Positions 26,972 to 36,201 of a DNA stretch of 43,760 bases are shown in pieces. The position numbers were made by a program, and so were the translations under genes. Position 1 is the first letter of the stretch. Each line of letters begins with the position of its first letter. Source of the stretch: Polynucleobacter sp. JS-Safj-400b-B2 (lineage in GTDB: Bacteria; Pseudomonadota; Gammaproteobacteria; Burkholderiales; Burkholderiaceae); the NCBI RefSeq assembly GCF_018881975.1, contig NZ_JACVPJ010000016.1, positions 1 to 43,760 on the forward strand. The letters run 5' to 3'. Under the pieces are notes generated by a model. It did no database searches. It had not been told where the DNA came from and worked only from the letters and a program-made list of their open reading frames with translations.

Positions 26972-27747
26972 TATTTTCTTTCTGCCCTTCTAAATACCGG
27001 CTTGTCTACTGTAGATTCTGCAGCATAGTATTTATAACCATCTAAATTAAAGCCTTTTAAATCCGCTGGGTCAGTGATGCGATTTTCGACTACGAAGCGC
27101 GCCATTAAACCACGCGCACGCTTGGCATAAAAAGAAATGATCTTGTACTTGCCGTCCTTGGCATCCTGAAACACTGGGGAGATCACTTGGCAGTTCAGCT
27201 CTTTGGGCTGGAGTACCTTGAAATACTCTTCCGAAGCCAAGTTTAAGAGTACGGGCTTCTTTTGCTTCTCTAGATCCCTCTTAATAGAATCCGTTACGCG
27301 GCTACCCCAAAAAGCATAGAGATCCTTACCCCGGGGATTCTTAAAGGCTATACCCATTTCCAAACGGTAGGGTTGCATCAAGTCTAATGGCTTAAGTGCG
27401 CCATAAAGACCCGACAAAATACGGATATGGTCTTGCGCAAACGTCACGGCTTTGGCGTTTAAGGTTTTGACATCAAAACCATCATAGACATCGCCATCAA
27501 AAGCATAGATTGCCGGCTTACTGTTCTCTGCGGTGAATTTCTTGGACCAGTCCTGATAACGACCGACATTCAAAATAGCTAACTGATCAGATAGACCCAT
27601 CAATTTGGCAACATCCTGGGGTGCCAATTTCTTGAGATCTGCAATGAGCTTGGCCGACTCTGAGACAAACTCAGGTAAGGTTGGTGCCTTGACCTTTACG
27701 GTGGTCTTGTAATCCAGAGATTTAGCAGGTGAGAGAACGATCAGCAT
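26971..27747 (-). CDS. yaaA: Peroxide stress protein YaaA
   Basis: A DUF328/UPF0246 protein. In E. coli, YaaA limits free iron and DNA damage during hydrogen peroxide stress. The 258 residues start MLIVLSPAKSLD, with the family's YDGF.. and LSGLYGALKPLDLMQPYRLEMG segments (about 115-137) and a late ISFYAKRARGLMARFV. It is divergent from an aminotransferase gene across 84 bases, and is translationally coupled to the downstream DUF2863 gene. Confidence 0.93.
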   Translation of the reverse strand: MLIVLSPAKSLDYKTTVKVKAPTLPEFVSESAKLIADLKKLAPQDVAKLMGLSDQLAILNVGRYQDWSKKFTAENSKPAIYAFDGDVYDGFDVKTLNAKAVTFAQDHIRILSGLYGALKPLDLMQPYRLEMGIAFKNPRGKDLYAFWGSRVTDSIKRDLEKQKKPVLLNLASEEYFKVLQPKELNCQVISPVFQDAKDGKYKIISFYAKRARGLMARFVVENRITDPADLKGFNLDGYKYYAAESTVDKPVFRRAERK

Positions 27748-27831
27748 GGCACAATTTGTTAATGTATTTTTACCATTCTAGCGACTACCGGATATATCCG
27801 CTGTAAATGACCAATCCCTACCCCTGCCTCC

Positions 27832-29028
27832 ATGAACCCATTAGAGACGCCCTCTTTTCCAAGCCGCCTACCGCAGGTGGGAACTACGATCTTTACGACA
27901 ATGTCCGCCCTTGCTGCAGAGCATCAAGCCATCAATCTCGGGCAAGGTTTTCCAGACTTTCCGTGTGACCGAAAACTGATTGCAAAGGTAAACGCTGCGA
28001 TGCTGGCAGATTGCAACCAATACTCTCCAATGGCTGGCGTTGCAGAGCTTCGTGATGGTATTAGCCAGAAAATCGAAACCTTATATGGCCATCACTACGA
28101 TCCTGATACTGAAATTACGATTACCGCTGGTGGTACACAAGCTATTTTTACTGCCATACTGTCTTGCGTTAGCCCTGGCGATGAAGTGATCATTATCGAA
28201 CCTGCTTTTGACTGCTACCGCCCTGCAATTGATTTGGCTGGAGGCAAAACGATTGCGATTTCATTACAAGTGGTACGCGATGAATCAGGACAAGTTGCTG
28301 CCTATGAAATTCCTTGGGACTTATTGGCAAACGCAATCAATTCCAAAACGCGTCTTGTTTTAATTAACACGCCTCATAATCCAACTGGCATGATTTGAGA
28401 TACATCAGACCTAGATCGTTTGGCAGCGCTCGTTCGTAATACTTCGGCATTAATTCTGAGTGATGAAGTCTATGAACATATGGTCTATGACGATGCCATG
28501 CATCACAGCGTTGCATCCCATCCGGAGCTAGCAGCTAGGAGCTTTCTGGTTTCTAGCTTTGGTAAAACCTTTCACGTTACCGGCTGGAAAGTTGGCTATG
28601 TAGCCGCACCTCCGTCTTTAAGCAAAGAGTTTCGTAAGGTGCATCAGTTCAACGTATTTGCCGTCAATACACCAATGCAATACGGCTTAGCTAGCTATCT
28701 TTTAGATGCGCAACATTATTTAAATCTACCAGCCTTTTATCAGGCGAAGCGAGATTTTTTTAGGGCAGGCTTAAGCCAAACTAAGTTCAAATTGCTCCCT
28801 ACTTTAGGTAGTTATTTTCAATGCGCCGATTACTCCGCGCTGGGCATCCCTCAAGCAAAATTCAATGAGGCTGATTTTTGTAAATGGCTTACTACTGAAG
28901 TTGGAGTAGCAGCCATTCCAGTCTCTGCTTTTTATCACCAAGCGACCGATTCTGGCGTCATTCGCTTTTGTTTTGCAAAGCAAGAGCAGACGCTTACAAA
29001 TGCGCTACAGCGCTTACAAACTTTATAG
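27832..29028 (+). pseudogene. PLP-dependent class I/II aminotransferase with in-frame stop (YbdL/methionine aminotransferase-like)
   Basis: Two adjoining open stretches in the same frame make one 398-codon aminotransferase. The first (27832-28398) has INLGQGFPDFPCD, GGTQAIF and NTPHNPTG. The second (28399-29028) has SDEVYEHMVYD and the PLP-lysine segment SSFGKTFHVTGWKVGY. A single TGA at 28396-28398 follows ..NPTGMI, where relatives continue with a residue such as Trp, so a TGG-to-TGA change is the simplest cause. The truncated 188-residue product lacks the PLP lysine and should be inactive. No frameshift or other damage is seen, which implies a recent event or a sequencing error. The gene heads an operon with the GST and hydroxybutyryl-CoA dehydrogenase. 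Confidence 0.85.
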
Positions 29029-29036
29029 AGGAATAT

Positions 29037-29768
29037 ATGGCAAACCCAAAACCCAATAGCGTGATTGATGTTTACAGCTGGCCAACACCAAATGGCCATA
29101 AGGTACACATCATGCTCGAAGAATGTGGCTATCGCCTAGGTCGTGACTGGATCGCCCACCCAATTGATATTGGTGTTGGAGATCAATTTGCGCCTGAGTT
29201 TTTAAAAATCAGCCCCAATAACAAGATCCCTGCCATCGTTGATCCCAATGGCCCAGACGGCAATCCCATCAATATCTTTGAATCTGGCGCCATTCTGCTC
29301 TACCTCGCAGGCAAAACTGGGAAGTTTTTACCGCAAGACACGCGTGGTAAGTATGAGGTGTTGCAGTGGCTAATGTTCCAAATGGGTGGCCTGGGCCCCA
29401 TGCTTGGACAAAACCATCACTTCCGCCTCTACGCACCCGAGAAAATTGAGTACGCTATCAATCGTTACACCAATGAGGCCAAGCGTATTTATGGGGTATT
29501 GGATGGTCAACTGAAAGATAATCCCTATATTGCCGGTAAATCCTACTCTATTGCTGATATTGCGATTTATCCATGGACACGTAATTGGAAGAATCAAGGA
29601 ATTGATATAAACGACTACCCACATTTTAAAAAGTGGTTTGAAAAGATTGGTGCGCGACCAGCAGTCAAGCGTGGTTGCGAAGTGTTAACAGCATTACGAA
29701 AACCCTTGCACGATGACAAAGCAAGAGAGCAATTATTTGGTTCCACCCAATATCAAAAGAGGAAATAA
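29037..29768 (+). CDS. Glutathione S-transferase family protein (YfcG/YghU-like)
   Basis: A 243-residue thioredoxin-fold GST. The N-terminal VIDVYSWPTPNGHKVHIMLEE matches the nu-class pattern (T/S-PNGxK) of E. coli YfcG and YghU, which have disulfide-bond reductase activity with glutathione. ISPNNKIPAIVDP is the glutathione-binding cis-Pro region, and FESGAILLYLA follows. The helical C-terminal domain ends near ARPAVKRG. A strong AGAGGA site in the eight-base gap after the aminotransferase supports the ATG at 29037. Confidence 0.88.
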   Translation: MANPKPNSVIDVYSWPTPNGHKVHIMLEECGYRLGRDWIAHPIDIGVGDQFAPEFLKISPNNKIPAIVDPNGPDGNPINIFESGAILLYLAGKTGKFLPQDTRGKYEVLQWLMFQMGGLGPMLGQNHHFRLYAPEKIEYAINRYTNEAKRIYGVLDGQLKDNPYIAGKSYSIADIAIYPWTRNWKNQGIDINDYPHFKKWFEKIGARPAVKRGCEVLTALRKPLHDDKAREQLFGSTQYQKRK

Positions 29769-29769
29769 G

Positions 29770-30624
29770 ATGAGTATTCAATCAGTAGGCGTCATTGGTG
29801 CGGGCACCATGGGCAATGGAATTGCACAAGTGTGTGCTGTTGCGGGGCTGGATGTGGTCATGGTTGACATTAATGAGGCAGCAGTAGAACGCGGTCTTGA
29901 GCAAATCAGCAAAAGCCTTGATCGTCTTGTCAAGAAAGAAACTCTTACCGTTGCAGCAAAAGAAGCTGCACTAAAGCGCATTAAAGGGAGTACTTCTTAT
30001 GCTGACTTTAAAGGGCTGGGTTTAGTTATTGAAGCTGCCACTGAAAATCAAGCAATTAAAGAACAAATTCTCAAGCAAGTAGATGAGATTGTGAGCAAAG
30101 ACACCATCATTGCCACCAATACCTCCTCACTGTCCATTACCAAACTCGCAGCACTCGACTCTAACCCTGCACGCTTTATAGGTATGCACTTCTTTAACCC
30201 GCCACCCATGATGGCTTTGGTGGAAGTGATACGCGGTTTGCAAACTAGTGATGCTACACACGCGGCCATTATTGATATGGCCAAGCGCGTTGGTAAAGAG
30301 CCCATCACTGTCAAAAACTCTCCAGGCTTTGTAGTCAATCGTATTTTGTTGCCAATGATTAACGAGGCGTTCTTTGTTTTATCAGAAGGGCTCGCTAGCC
30401 CAGAAGATATTGATGCTGGAATGAAGTTGGGTTGCAATCAACCCATTGGCCCACTTGCATTGGCAGATCTGATTGGACTCGATACTTGTTTAGCAGTCAT
30501 GGAAGTCTATTTTGAAAACTTCAGCGACTCTAAATACCGCCCTTGCCCACTACTTCGCGAAATGGTTGCTGCCGGATATCTCGGACGCAAAACAGGCCGT
30601 GGCGTTTATACCTACGATAAATAA
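29770..30624 (+). CDS. 3-hydroxybutyryl-CoA dehydrogenase
   Basis: A 284-residue single-domain 3-hydroxyacyl-CoA dehydrogenase (Hbd/PaaH type), interconverting acetoacetyl-CoA and 3-hydroxybutyryl-CoA with NAD(H). The Rossmann motif is GVIGAGTMGNGIAQ (about 6-19). The catalytic His lies in GMHFFNPPPMMALVE (about 138-152), and NSPGFVVNRILLPMINEA marks the helical C-terminal domain. It starts one base after the GST stop, with an AGAGGAAA site. It might link to butyrate, phenylacetate or storage-polyester metabolism; the operon does not decide this. Confidence 0.92.
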   Translation: MSIQSVGVIGAGTMGNGIAQVCAVAGLDVVMVDINEAAVERGLEQISKSLDRLVKKETLTVAAKEAALKRIKGSTSYADFKGLGLVIEAATENQAIKEQILKQVDEIVSKDTIIATNTSSLSITKLAALDSNPARFIGMHFFNPPPMMALVEVIRGLQTSDATHAAIIDMAKRVGKEPITVKNSPGFVVNRILLPMINEAFFVLSEGLASPEDIDAGMKLGCNQPIGPLALADLIGLDTCLAVMEVYFENFSDSKYRPCPLLREMVAAGYLGRKTGRGVYTYDK

Positions 30625-30660
30625 TTTCACTCATACTTCATTAACTTAAACATCTCAATC

Positions 30661-31140
30661 GTGAACCCAATCCCATCCCTAGTTCGCAAACTTGGCTATG
30701 CCGGTCTCATTCCATTTATTGGCTTAGCCTTAATGGTGCAGCTAGCTCCAACTCCATTGAATTACTTAAGTGCTGAATCTTTAGCGGGATATGGCGCTGT
30801 GATTACTTCCTTTATGGGTGCTTTGCACTGGGGCGCCAATTTACATCTATTAGGTAAAGCGCCCGCTGGTGACCGCTGGGAAGACCGTAATGCCTGGATC
30901 TGGGGCGTTATTCCGGCCTTGGTTGCATGGCTAGCGCTGCATATTTACATACCGGTAGGCCTACTAATTCTGGCCTCAACTTTGATTATTCAACGCAATA
31001 TTGATCAGAACACCTATCAATATTATTTTTCTGATGAAGCAGCACGTACTGCATTCATGACGATGCGCAATCGCTTAACCTATGTTGCTGCTGCATGCCT
31101 TACTTGGGCATCCCTAGTGATTCTCTTTATTCAAGCATGA
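30661..31140 (+). CDS. DUF3429 family membrane protein
   Basis: A 159-residue membrane protein with about four to five hydrophobic helices. It carries the family-typical YGAVITSFMGALHWG (about 44-58), with an HWG motif in a helix, and a late YYFSDEAARTAFMTMRNRLT. The function of the family is unknown. The start is a GTG at 30661; there is no good ribosome-binding site and the next Met is at residue 24. It ends four bases before rarA, so the two are probably cotranscribed. Confidence 0.78.
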   Translation: MNPIPSLVRKLGYAGLIPFIGLALMVQLAPTPLNYLSAESLAGYGAVITSFMGALHWGANLHLLGKAPAGDRWEDRNAWIWGVIPALVAWLALHIYIPVGLLILASTLIIQRNIDQNTYQYYFSDEAARTAFMTMRNRLTYVAAACLTWASLVILFIQA

Positions 31141-31144
31141 TGCA

Positions 31145-32458
31145 ATGACCAGTCTTTTTGATAGCGCTCCGCCTCCACCCTTAGCGGAAGCATTGCGCCC
31201 TAAAACGATTGAAGAAGTTATTGGACAAGCCCATCTATTAGCTAGCGGTAAACCGCTCAATCTAGCATTTGCCTCTGGCAAGCCTCACTCCATGATTTTG
31301 TGGGGGCCTCCAGGTGTGGGCAAAACTACGCTCGCACGTCTTTCAGCTAAAGCATTTGATCGAGAGTTCATTGCGATCTCCGCAGTTCTTGCTGGCGTAA
31401 AGGAAATTCGTGAAGCCATTGAGCAAGCTCAGCGAAACATGGATCAGTATGGCAAACAAACCATCCTGTTCGTAGATGAGATTCATCGCTTTAATAAAAG
31501 CCAACAAGATGCCCTGCTGCCCCATGTAGAGTCTGGCTTATTTACTTTTATTGGAGCCACTACTGAGAACCCGTCGTTTGAAGTGAACTCTGCTCTTTTG
31601 TCTCGCGCTCAGGTTTATGTCTTAAAGTCACTTACTCCCGTGGAGTTGAAATTACTCTTTGAACGTGCACATCAACATACAATGCCCGATGTGCAGTTTG
31701 AATCTGCTGCCATCGATACGCTCATCTCAAATGCTGATGGCGATGCTCGGCGCCTTCTCAACCTCGTAGAGCAAGTTCGTAATGCAGTTCTCACGCCAAA
31801 TGCTGAAGTTAAATTAGTTGATCAGCAATTTATTGAAAATGCACTGAGTGCTCAAGCACGGCGATTTGGTAAAGGCGGCGATCACTTCTATGATCAAATC
31901 TCTGCTTTACACAAATCTGTGCGAGGATCGAATCCCGATGCATCCTTGTATTGGTTTTGTCGTATGCTCGATGGTGGCGCCGATCCCCGCTACCTAGCCA
32001 GGCGCATTATTCGTATGGCTTGGGAAGATATTGGACTGGCAGATCCAAGAGCAATGCAATTAGCTAACGATGCTGCGCAGACCTATGAGAGACTGGGCTC
32101 CCCTGAGGGTGAGCTCGCCCTTGGACAAGCAGTGGTTTATCTTGCTGTCGCCTCCAAGAGCAATGCCAGCTACAACGCTTTTAATGCAGCCCGCGCCTAT
32201 GTAGCGAACGATCAATCTAAGGCTGTACCCAATCACCTGCGCAATGCACCTACAAAGTTGATGAAAGAGCTCGGTCATGGCAAAGCATATCGCTATGCCC
32301 ATGATGAGCCTCATGGCTATGCTGCTGGAGAATCCTATCTACCAGAAGGCATGCAAGAACCCCATTGGTATGAACCGGTTGAGCGTGGACTTGAGTCGCA
32401 GATCAAAGAAAAATTGGCTTTCTTGAAAAAGCTCGATGAAGAGCACAAGAAGAAATAA
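31145..32458 (+). CDS. rarA: Replication-associated recombination protein A (MgsA/RarA AAA+ ATPase)
   Basis: A clamp-loader-like AAA+ ATPase that acts at stalled replication forks, conserved as WRNIP1/Mgs1 in eukaryotes. The 437 residues show Walker [10 protein letters not shown] (54-62), Walker [21 protein letters not shown] (about 107-126), sensor 1 in [13 protein letters not shown] and an arginine-finger region SRAQVY. The C-terminal tetramerisation part includes GSDPDAS-like [10 protein letters not shown] and MEELGHGK-like [15 protein letters not shown]. It starts four bases after the DUF3429 gene. Confidence 0.95.
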   Translation: MTSLFDSAPPPPLAEALRPKTIEEVIGQAHLLASGKPLNLAFASGKPHSMILWGPPGVGKTTLARLSAKAFDREFIAISAVLAGVKEIREAIEQAQRNMDQYGKQTILFVDEIHRFNKSQQDALLPHVESGLFTFIGATTENPSFEVNSALLSRAQVYVLKSLTPVELKLLFERAHQHTMPDVQFESAAIDTLISNADGDARRLLNLVEQVRNAVLTPNAEVKLVDQQFIENALSAQARRFGKGGDHFYDQISALHKSVRGSNPDASLYWFCRMLDGGADPRYLARRIIRMAWEDIGLADPRAMQLANDAAQTYERLGSPEGELALGQAVVYLAVASKSNASYNAFNAARAYVANDQSKAVPNHLRNAPTKLMKELGHGKAYRYAHDEPHGYAAGESYLPEGMQEPHWYEPVERGLESQIKEKLAFLKKLDEEHKKK

Positions 32459-32487
32459 ATCAATTGAGCAATAACAAGTAAGGCAAT

Positions 32488-33114
32488 ATGAGCATAAAGA
32501 CAGCGGCCACTTTTTATTACGACATCGTCTCACCTTTTGCCTATCTTTACATTAAGCAAAGACATCGCCTTGAAGGCAAACTGGATATCACGCCCGTCCC
32601 TATTTTATTAGGTGGACTTCTTAGGGCTACTGAGAATAAAGGGCCTGGAGAAGTAGTCGCTAAACGTCCGCACACCTATCAGTTTTGCATTTGGCAAGCA
32701 GAGAAATTGGGAATTCCTTTTCGCTTTCCTGAGCACCATCCATTTATGACCGTTGCTGCTCAGCGACTTTTAATAGAAAAGAATGCCGATTGGCCTATGG
32801 TTGAGCGCGCCTTTGATTATGTTTGGGTGGAAGGCAAGGATCCCAATCTATCTTGGCCAGAATTTTGTACTTACTTAGGTTTGCCGGTGGATACGCCTAA
32901 ACCTGACAGTCCAGAAGTAAAAGCTAAGCTGATTGCCAATACCAATCAAGCCAAAGTTGATGGTGCTTTTGGGGTGCCCGCCTTAATAGTCAACCAACAC
33001 TGCTTTTGGGGCGTCGATACCATTGACTGGGTTCTAGACTATTTATCTCGGCCCAGCATGTTTGAGGAGGCTTCTTATACCTATGCCGGCAATGTTCCTA
33101 ATGGGCTAATTTGA
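32488..33114 (+). CDS. 2-hydroxychromene-2-carboxylate isomerase family protein (DsbA fold)
   Basis: A 208-residue DsbA-like thioredoxin-fold protein of the HCCA-isomerase (kappa-GST) group. The opening FYYDIVSPFAYLYIKQ gives the SPFAY active-site Ser region used with glutathione. AFGVPALIVNQHCFWGVDTID provides the cis-Pro and WGxD elements. Members isomerise aromatic-ring degradation products, but many have unknown substrates, and no degradation genes lie nearby. It follows rarA by 29 bases and has only a weak purine ribosome-binding site. Confidence 0.85.
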   Translation: MSIKTAATFYYDIVSPFAYLYIKQRHRLEGKLDITPVPILLGGLLRATENKGPGEVVAKRPHTYQFCIWQAEKLGIPFRFPEHHPFMTVAAQRLLIEKNADWPMVERAFDYVWVEGKDPNLSWPEFCTYLGLPVDTPKPDSPEVKAKLIANTNQAKVDGAFGVPALIVNQHCFWGVDTIDWVLDYLSRPSMFEEASYTYAGNVPNGLI

Positions 33115-33145
33115 TTACCCTGAAACGGTTTACCTTTCCCGCATT

Positions 33146-33193
33146 ATTGCGCAATACAATCAAGTGTCACCTATTTTTATCTTGTTTAAGGAG
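33146..33193 (+). promoter_or_regulatory. Promoter-like region and ribosome-binding site of the cyclophilin gene
   Basis: A TACAAT -10-like hexamer (33155-33160) overlaps the small palindrome ATTGCGCAAT (33146-33155). The -35 is poor. AAGGAG (33188-33193) sits five bases before the ATG and clearly fixes the start. Confidence 0.4.
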
Positions 33194-33198
33194 TTCTT

Positions 33199-33774
33199 AT
33201 GCGTAAGCTATTTGTTGCCCTTGTAGTTGCTGTTTCTTGTTTTGCTAGTCATGCAGCATTTGCAGGACCAAAGGTGGAATTCAAAACCACGATGGGTAAT
33301 TTCGTAGTGGAACTCGATGATGTAAAAGCACCTAAGACAACGGCTAACTTTTTGAATTACGTAAAGAGTGGTTTTTATAACGGCACCATCTTTCATCGTG
33401 TCATTGATGGCTTCATGATTCAGGGTGGCGGCTTTACTGCCGACTTAAATCAGAAACCAACAGATGCTCCAGTAGTTTCTGAAGCGCAGAATGGCCTTAA
33501 GAACAATGTTTATACGATTGCGATGGCTCGTACATCCGACCCCGATTCAGCTACTTCACAGTTCTTCATCAATGTGAAAGACAATGCCGCGCTGGACTAC
33601 CCTAATGCTATGGGCAATGGATATACCGTGTTTGGCAAAGTGATATCTGGAACACAGACTATTGATGCTATTCGCAAAGTACCAACCATGGTTGCACCTG
33701 CTCCGCGCATGGGTAGAATGGCTGATGTTCCAAGCAAGACCGTCACTATTGAATCTGCAACAATTCTGAAGTAA
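33199..33774 (+). CDS. ppiA: Periplasmic peptidyl-prolyl cis-trans isomerase (cyclophilin type)
   Basis: A 191-residue cyclophilin with a Sec signal peptide (MRKLFVALVVAVSCFASHAAFA). It speeds proline isomerisation during protein folding, here in the periplasm. The cyclophilin core shows FHRVIDGFMIQGGGF (about 67-81), with the catalytic Arg in HRV, and ARTSDPDSATSQFFINV (about 113-129). The VFGKVISG strand lies near residue 150. The family match is strong; the symbol follows E. coli PpiA for its location. Confidence 0.92.
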   Translation: MRKLFVALVVAVSCFASHAAFAGPKVEFKTTMGNFVVELDDVKAPKTTANFLNYVKSGFYNGTIFHRVIDGFMIQGGGFTADLNQKPTDAPVVSEAQNGLKNNVYTIAMARTSDPDSATSQFFINVKDNAALDYPNAMGNGYTVFGKVISGTQTIDAIRKVPTMVAPAPRMGRMADVPSKTVTIESATILK

Positions 33775-33798
33775 CTAGAACTTATTAGGTCAGCCGCG

Positions 33799-35625
33799 AT
33801 GATTTTGCTCGATGATGCGCAAAGCACCGCGGCCTCGCCCACTAGTCGCCTCTATGAACATGCGCTCCATTATTGGCGCGTGCTTCCTACTGGCGATAAC
33901 ACTCAAGATCTAGCTGCAACCCAAACTTGCTTAGAAGAAATATCAGCCGCCCTGGCTAGGGGTGAGTTTGTCGTTTCTGCTTTCGCTTATGAATTGGGCA
34001 GGCAAATTCATAAACTGTCTCAGAGAATCAATCGATCGGATAGCCTGCATCCACTGATTGAGGCCTGGTCCTTTGCAGACTTTAAGAAATTATCAAAGCA
34101 AGATGTAGACCTCTGCATTAGCCAAAAACTGGCTTTCCCTGATCAATCCCAGAGAGATGCTGGGGTGATGGATATTCAGGAATCCCTGAATGAGGAGCAA
34201 TTTTCCAGCGATATTGCCGCAATTCAGGAATACATTCGCAATGGTGATACCTACCAGATCAATCACACCTATCGGATAACAGGCAAAATCTACGGCTCTC
34301 CACTTGCTTTATATAGTCGCTTAAGAGATCGCCAACCCGGTCGATTTGGCGCTTTTATAGCGCATGGTGGAAGCTATCTTTTATCGCAATCGCCTGAGTT
34401 ATTTATTGCGCGTGATGGCGACACTTTAAAAGCCATGCCCATGAAAGGTACTGCTAGCGCTTTATCTTCGGCAGCGAGCTCCCTATCCGATGACCCCAAG
34501 AATCAAGCAGAGAATGTCATGATTGTGGATCTTTTACGCAACGATCTGAGTCGCATTTCTTTGCCAGGCACAGTCACTGTGCCCAATTTATTTGAAGTGG
34601 CAAGACATGGCGATGTATTGCAAATGACTTCCACTGTGCAGGGTCAGATCAAACCTGAAACTTCTTTATTCGATATTTTCAAAGCAGTGTTTCCATGTGG
34701 ATCTGTTACAGGTGCGCCCAAAAAACGCAGCATGGAAATTATTCAAGAATTAGAGCCTGAGGACCGTGGCTATTACTGTGGCGCCTTGGGTTGGCTTGAT
34801 CCCAATGGTAATTTTGCCTTTAGTGTGCCGATTCGAACAGTAGAAATTCATCAGGATGAAGAGTCTCACGCATCTCATTTCACGCTAGGAATTGGTGCTG
34901 GCATTACGAATGACTCCGATACCGATCTGGAGTGGCAGGAGTGCCATATTAAATCTGCTTTCCTCATGGATCTGCCGAGCACTACAGGCTTGTTTGAAAC
35001 CATTGCAATCTCTAAGGGTGAGGCAATGCGACTTGGGGAGCATCTGCATAGAATGCAAACCTCCGCTCACTCTCTGAGAATCGCTTTCAATTTAGAGAGT
35101 GCAAAGAATTTAATTATTAATGCTTGTGCATCACTTGATAAAAGCCTGTCATATCGACTAAGACTTGATCTCGCCCCTAATGGCGAGCTTTCTGTTGCCA
35201 GCGCTGTTATTGACCAAATACAAGAACCTGTCAAAGTTTTCTGGGCGAAAGATATTCTTCCTGGAAATGTAACGATGTTTTCTGGGGATGCTTTATTGCG
35301 TCATAAAATTACCAACCGCACTCTTTATGATCAAGCTTGGCAAGAATCTGTAAAGTTAGGTGGATTTGACGCCCTATTTGTGAATGAACAAGGTCTTGTT
35401 ACTGAAGGTGGAAGGACTAGCATTTTTATCAAATATGCAGGCAGCCCTGAATGGCTCACGCCTCCTGTTTCAGCAGGTCTTTTGCCCGGGGTGATGCGCG
35501 CAGCATTACTTGCCGACCCCTCTATGAATGCCCGTGAAGCCAACCTGACTATTAAAGATGTTTCAATGGCAGAAGAGATTATTCTTAGTAATGCCCTACG
35601 TGGCGCCATTAAAGCCCGCTTTTAG
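33799..35625 (+). CDS. pabB: Fused aminodeoxychorismate synthase component I / 4-amino-4-deoxychorismate lyase
   Basis: A 608-residue fusion of two steps of p-aminobenzoate synthesis for folate. About residues 1-385 are a PabB-type chorismate-using enzyme with QINHTYRITG, SPELFIARDG, the MPMKGTAS motif carrying the catalytic Lys, and VFPCGSVTGAPKKRSMEIIQ-type sequence. From about 390 (STTGLFETIAISKG) a class IV aminotransferase/lyase domain (PabC) follows, with the PLP lysine probably in RHKITNRTLYDQAW and GLVTEGGRTSIFI. Such PabBC fusions are common in betaproteobacteria. The ATG at 33799 has no clear ribosome-binding site, 24 bases after the cyclophilin stop. Confidence 0.92.
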   Translation: MILLDDAQSTAASPTSRLYEHALHYWRVLPTGDNTQDLAATQTCLEEISAALARGEFVVSAFAYELGRQIHKLSQRINRSDSLHPLIEAWSFADFKKLSKQDVDLCISQKLAFPDQSQRDAGVMDIQESLNEEQFSSDIAAIQEYIRNGDTYQINHTYRITGKIYGSPLALYSRLRDRQPGRFGAFIAHGGSYLLSQSPELFIARDGDTLKAMPMKGTASALSSAASSLSDDPKNQAENVMIVDLLRNDLSRISLPGTVTVPNLFEVARHGDVLQMTSTVQGQIKPETSLFDIFKAVFPCGSVTGAPKKRSMEIIQELEPEDRGYYCGALGWLDPNGNFAFSVPIRTVEIHQDEESHASHFTLGIGAGITNDSDTDLEWQECHIKSAFLMDLPSTTGLFETIAISKGEAMRLGEHLHRMQTSAHSLRIAFNLESAKNLIINACASLDKSLSYRLRLDLAPNGELSVASAVIDQIQEPVKVFWAKDILPGNVTMFSGDALLRHKITNRTLYDQAWQESVKLGGFDALFVNEQGLVTEGGRTSIFIKYAGSPEWLTPPVSAGLLPGVMRAALLADPSMNAREANLTIKDVSMAEEIILSNALRGAIKARF

Positions 35626-35634
35626 AAAGTCAGC

Positions 35635-36195
35635 ATGAAGTATTGCCCCAACTGCGCCTCTATATTAACGATCAAAATTCCAGCGGATGATTCTCGTGAA
35701 CGTCATGTATGCGAAGCCTGCGGCAGTATTCATTATCAAAATCCTCGTAATGTAGTAGGCAGTATTCCGGTGTACGGCAAACAGATTCTTTTGTGTCGCC
35801 GAGCGATTGAGCCACGTCATGGCTTTTGGACCTTGCCTGCTGGATTTATGGAATTGGGTGAAAGTACTAGTCAAGGTGCCGCACGCGAGACTCTTGAAGA
35901 AGCAGGCGCCGTTGTGGAGATTGGGCCGCTCTATTCATTGCTGAATGTTCCTCATGCAGAACAAGTACATCTGTTTTATTTAGCCACGATGCCAACGCTG
36001 GAGTTTTCTGCTGGCGAAGAGAGCCTAGAAGTGGCACTCTTTGATGAGCATGACATTCCTTGGAATGAATTGGCCTTTCCCACTATTAAGCAAACACTTG
36101 AATGGTTCTTTGCTGATCGCGCTGCCGGTCTTTTAGATTCAGGGCAAGAATTTCATGTGCGCAGTCGCGATGTTTTGCCATCTGAACGAATTTGA
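35635..36195 (+). CDS. NUDIX hydrolase with N-terminal zinc ribbon
   Basis: A 186-residue protein. CPNC (Cys4, Cys7) and CEAC (about 29, 32) form a zinc ribbon like that of NADH pyrophosphatase (NudC). The NUDIX box runs from GFMELGESTSQGAARETLEEAGA (written here as its G-x5-E-x7-REtLEEaG elements, about 79-101). It lacks the large N-terminal half of NudC, so it is the short zinc-ribbon NUDIX type, probably cleaving a nucleotide diphosphate derivative. It follows the pab fusion by nine bases, so a role in folate precursor dephosphorylation is possible but unproven. Confidence 0.85.
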   Translation: MKYCPNCASILTIKIPADDSRERHVCEACGSIHYQNPRNVVGSIPVYGKQILLCRRAIEPRHGFWTLPAGFMELGESTSQGAARETLEEAGAVVEIGPLYSLLNVPHAEQVHLFYLATMPTLEFSAGEESLEVALFDEHDIPWNELAFPTIKQTLEWFFADRAAGLLDSGQEFHVRSRDVLPSERI

Positions 36196-36201
36196 GTCGA
36201 C

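Noticed and set aside
28396..28398. Selenocysteine or UGA-as-Trp recoding in the aminotransferase
   Set aside because: Other genes in the window end in TGA normally, and I saw no obvious SECIS-like hairpin right after this codon or any reason for Sec in this enzyme. A point mutation is simpler.
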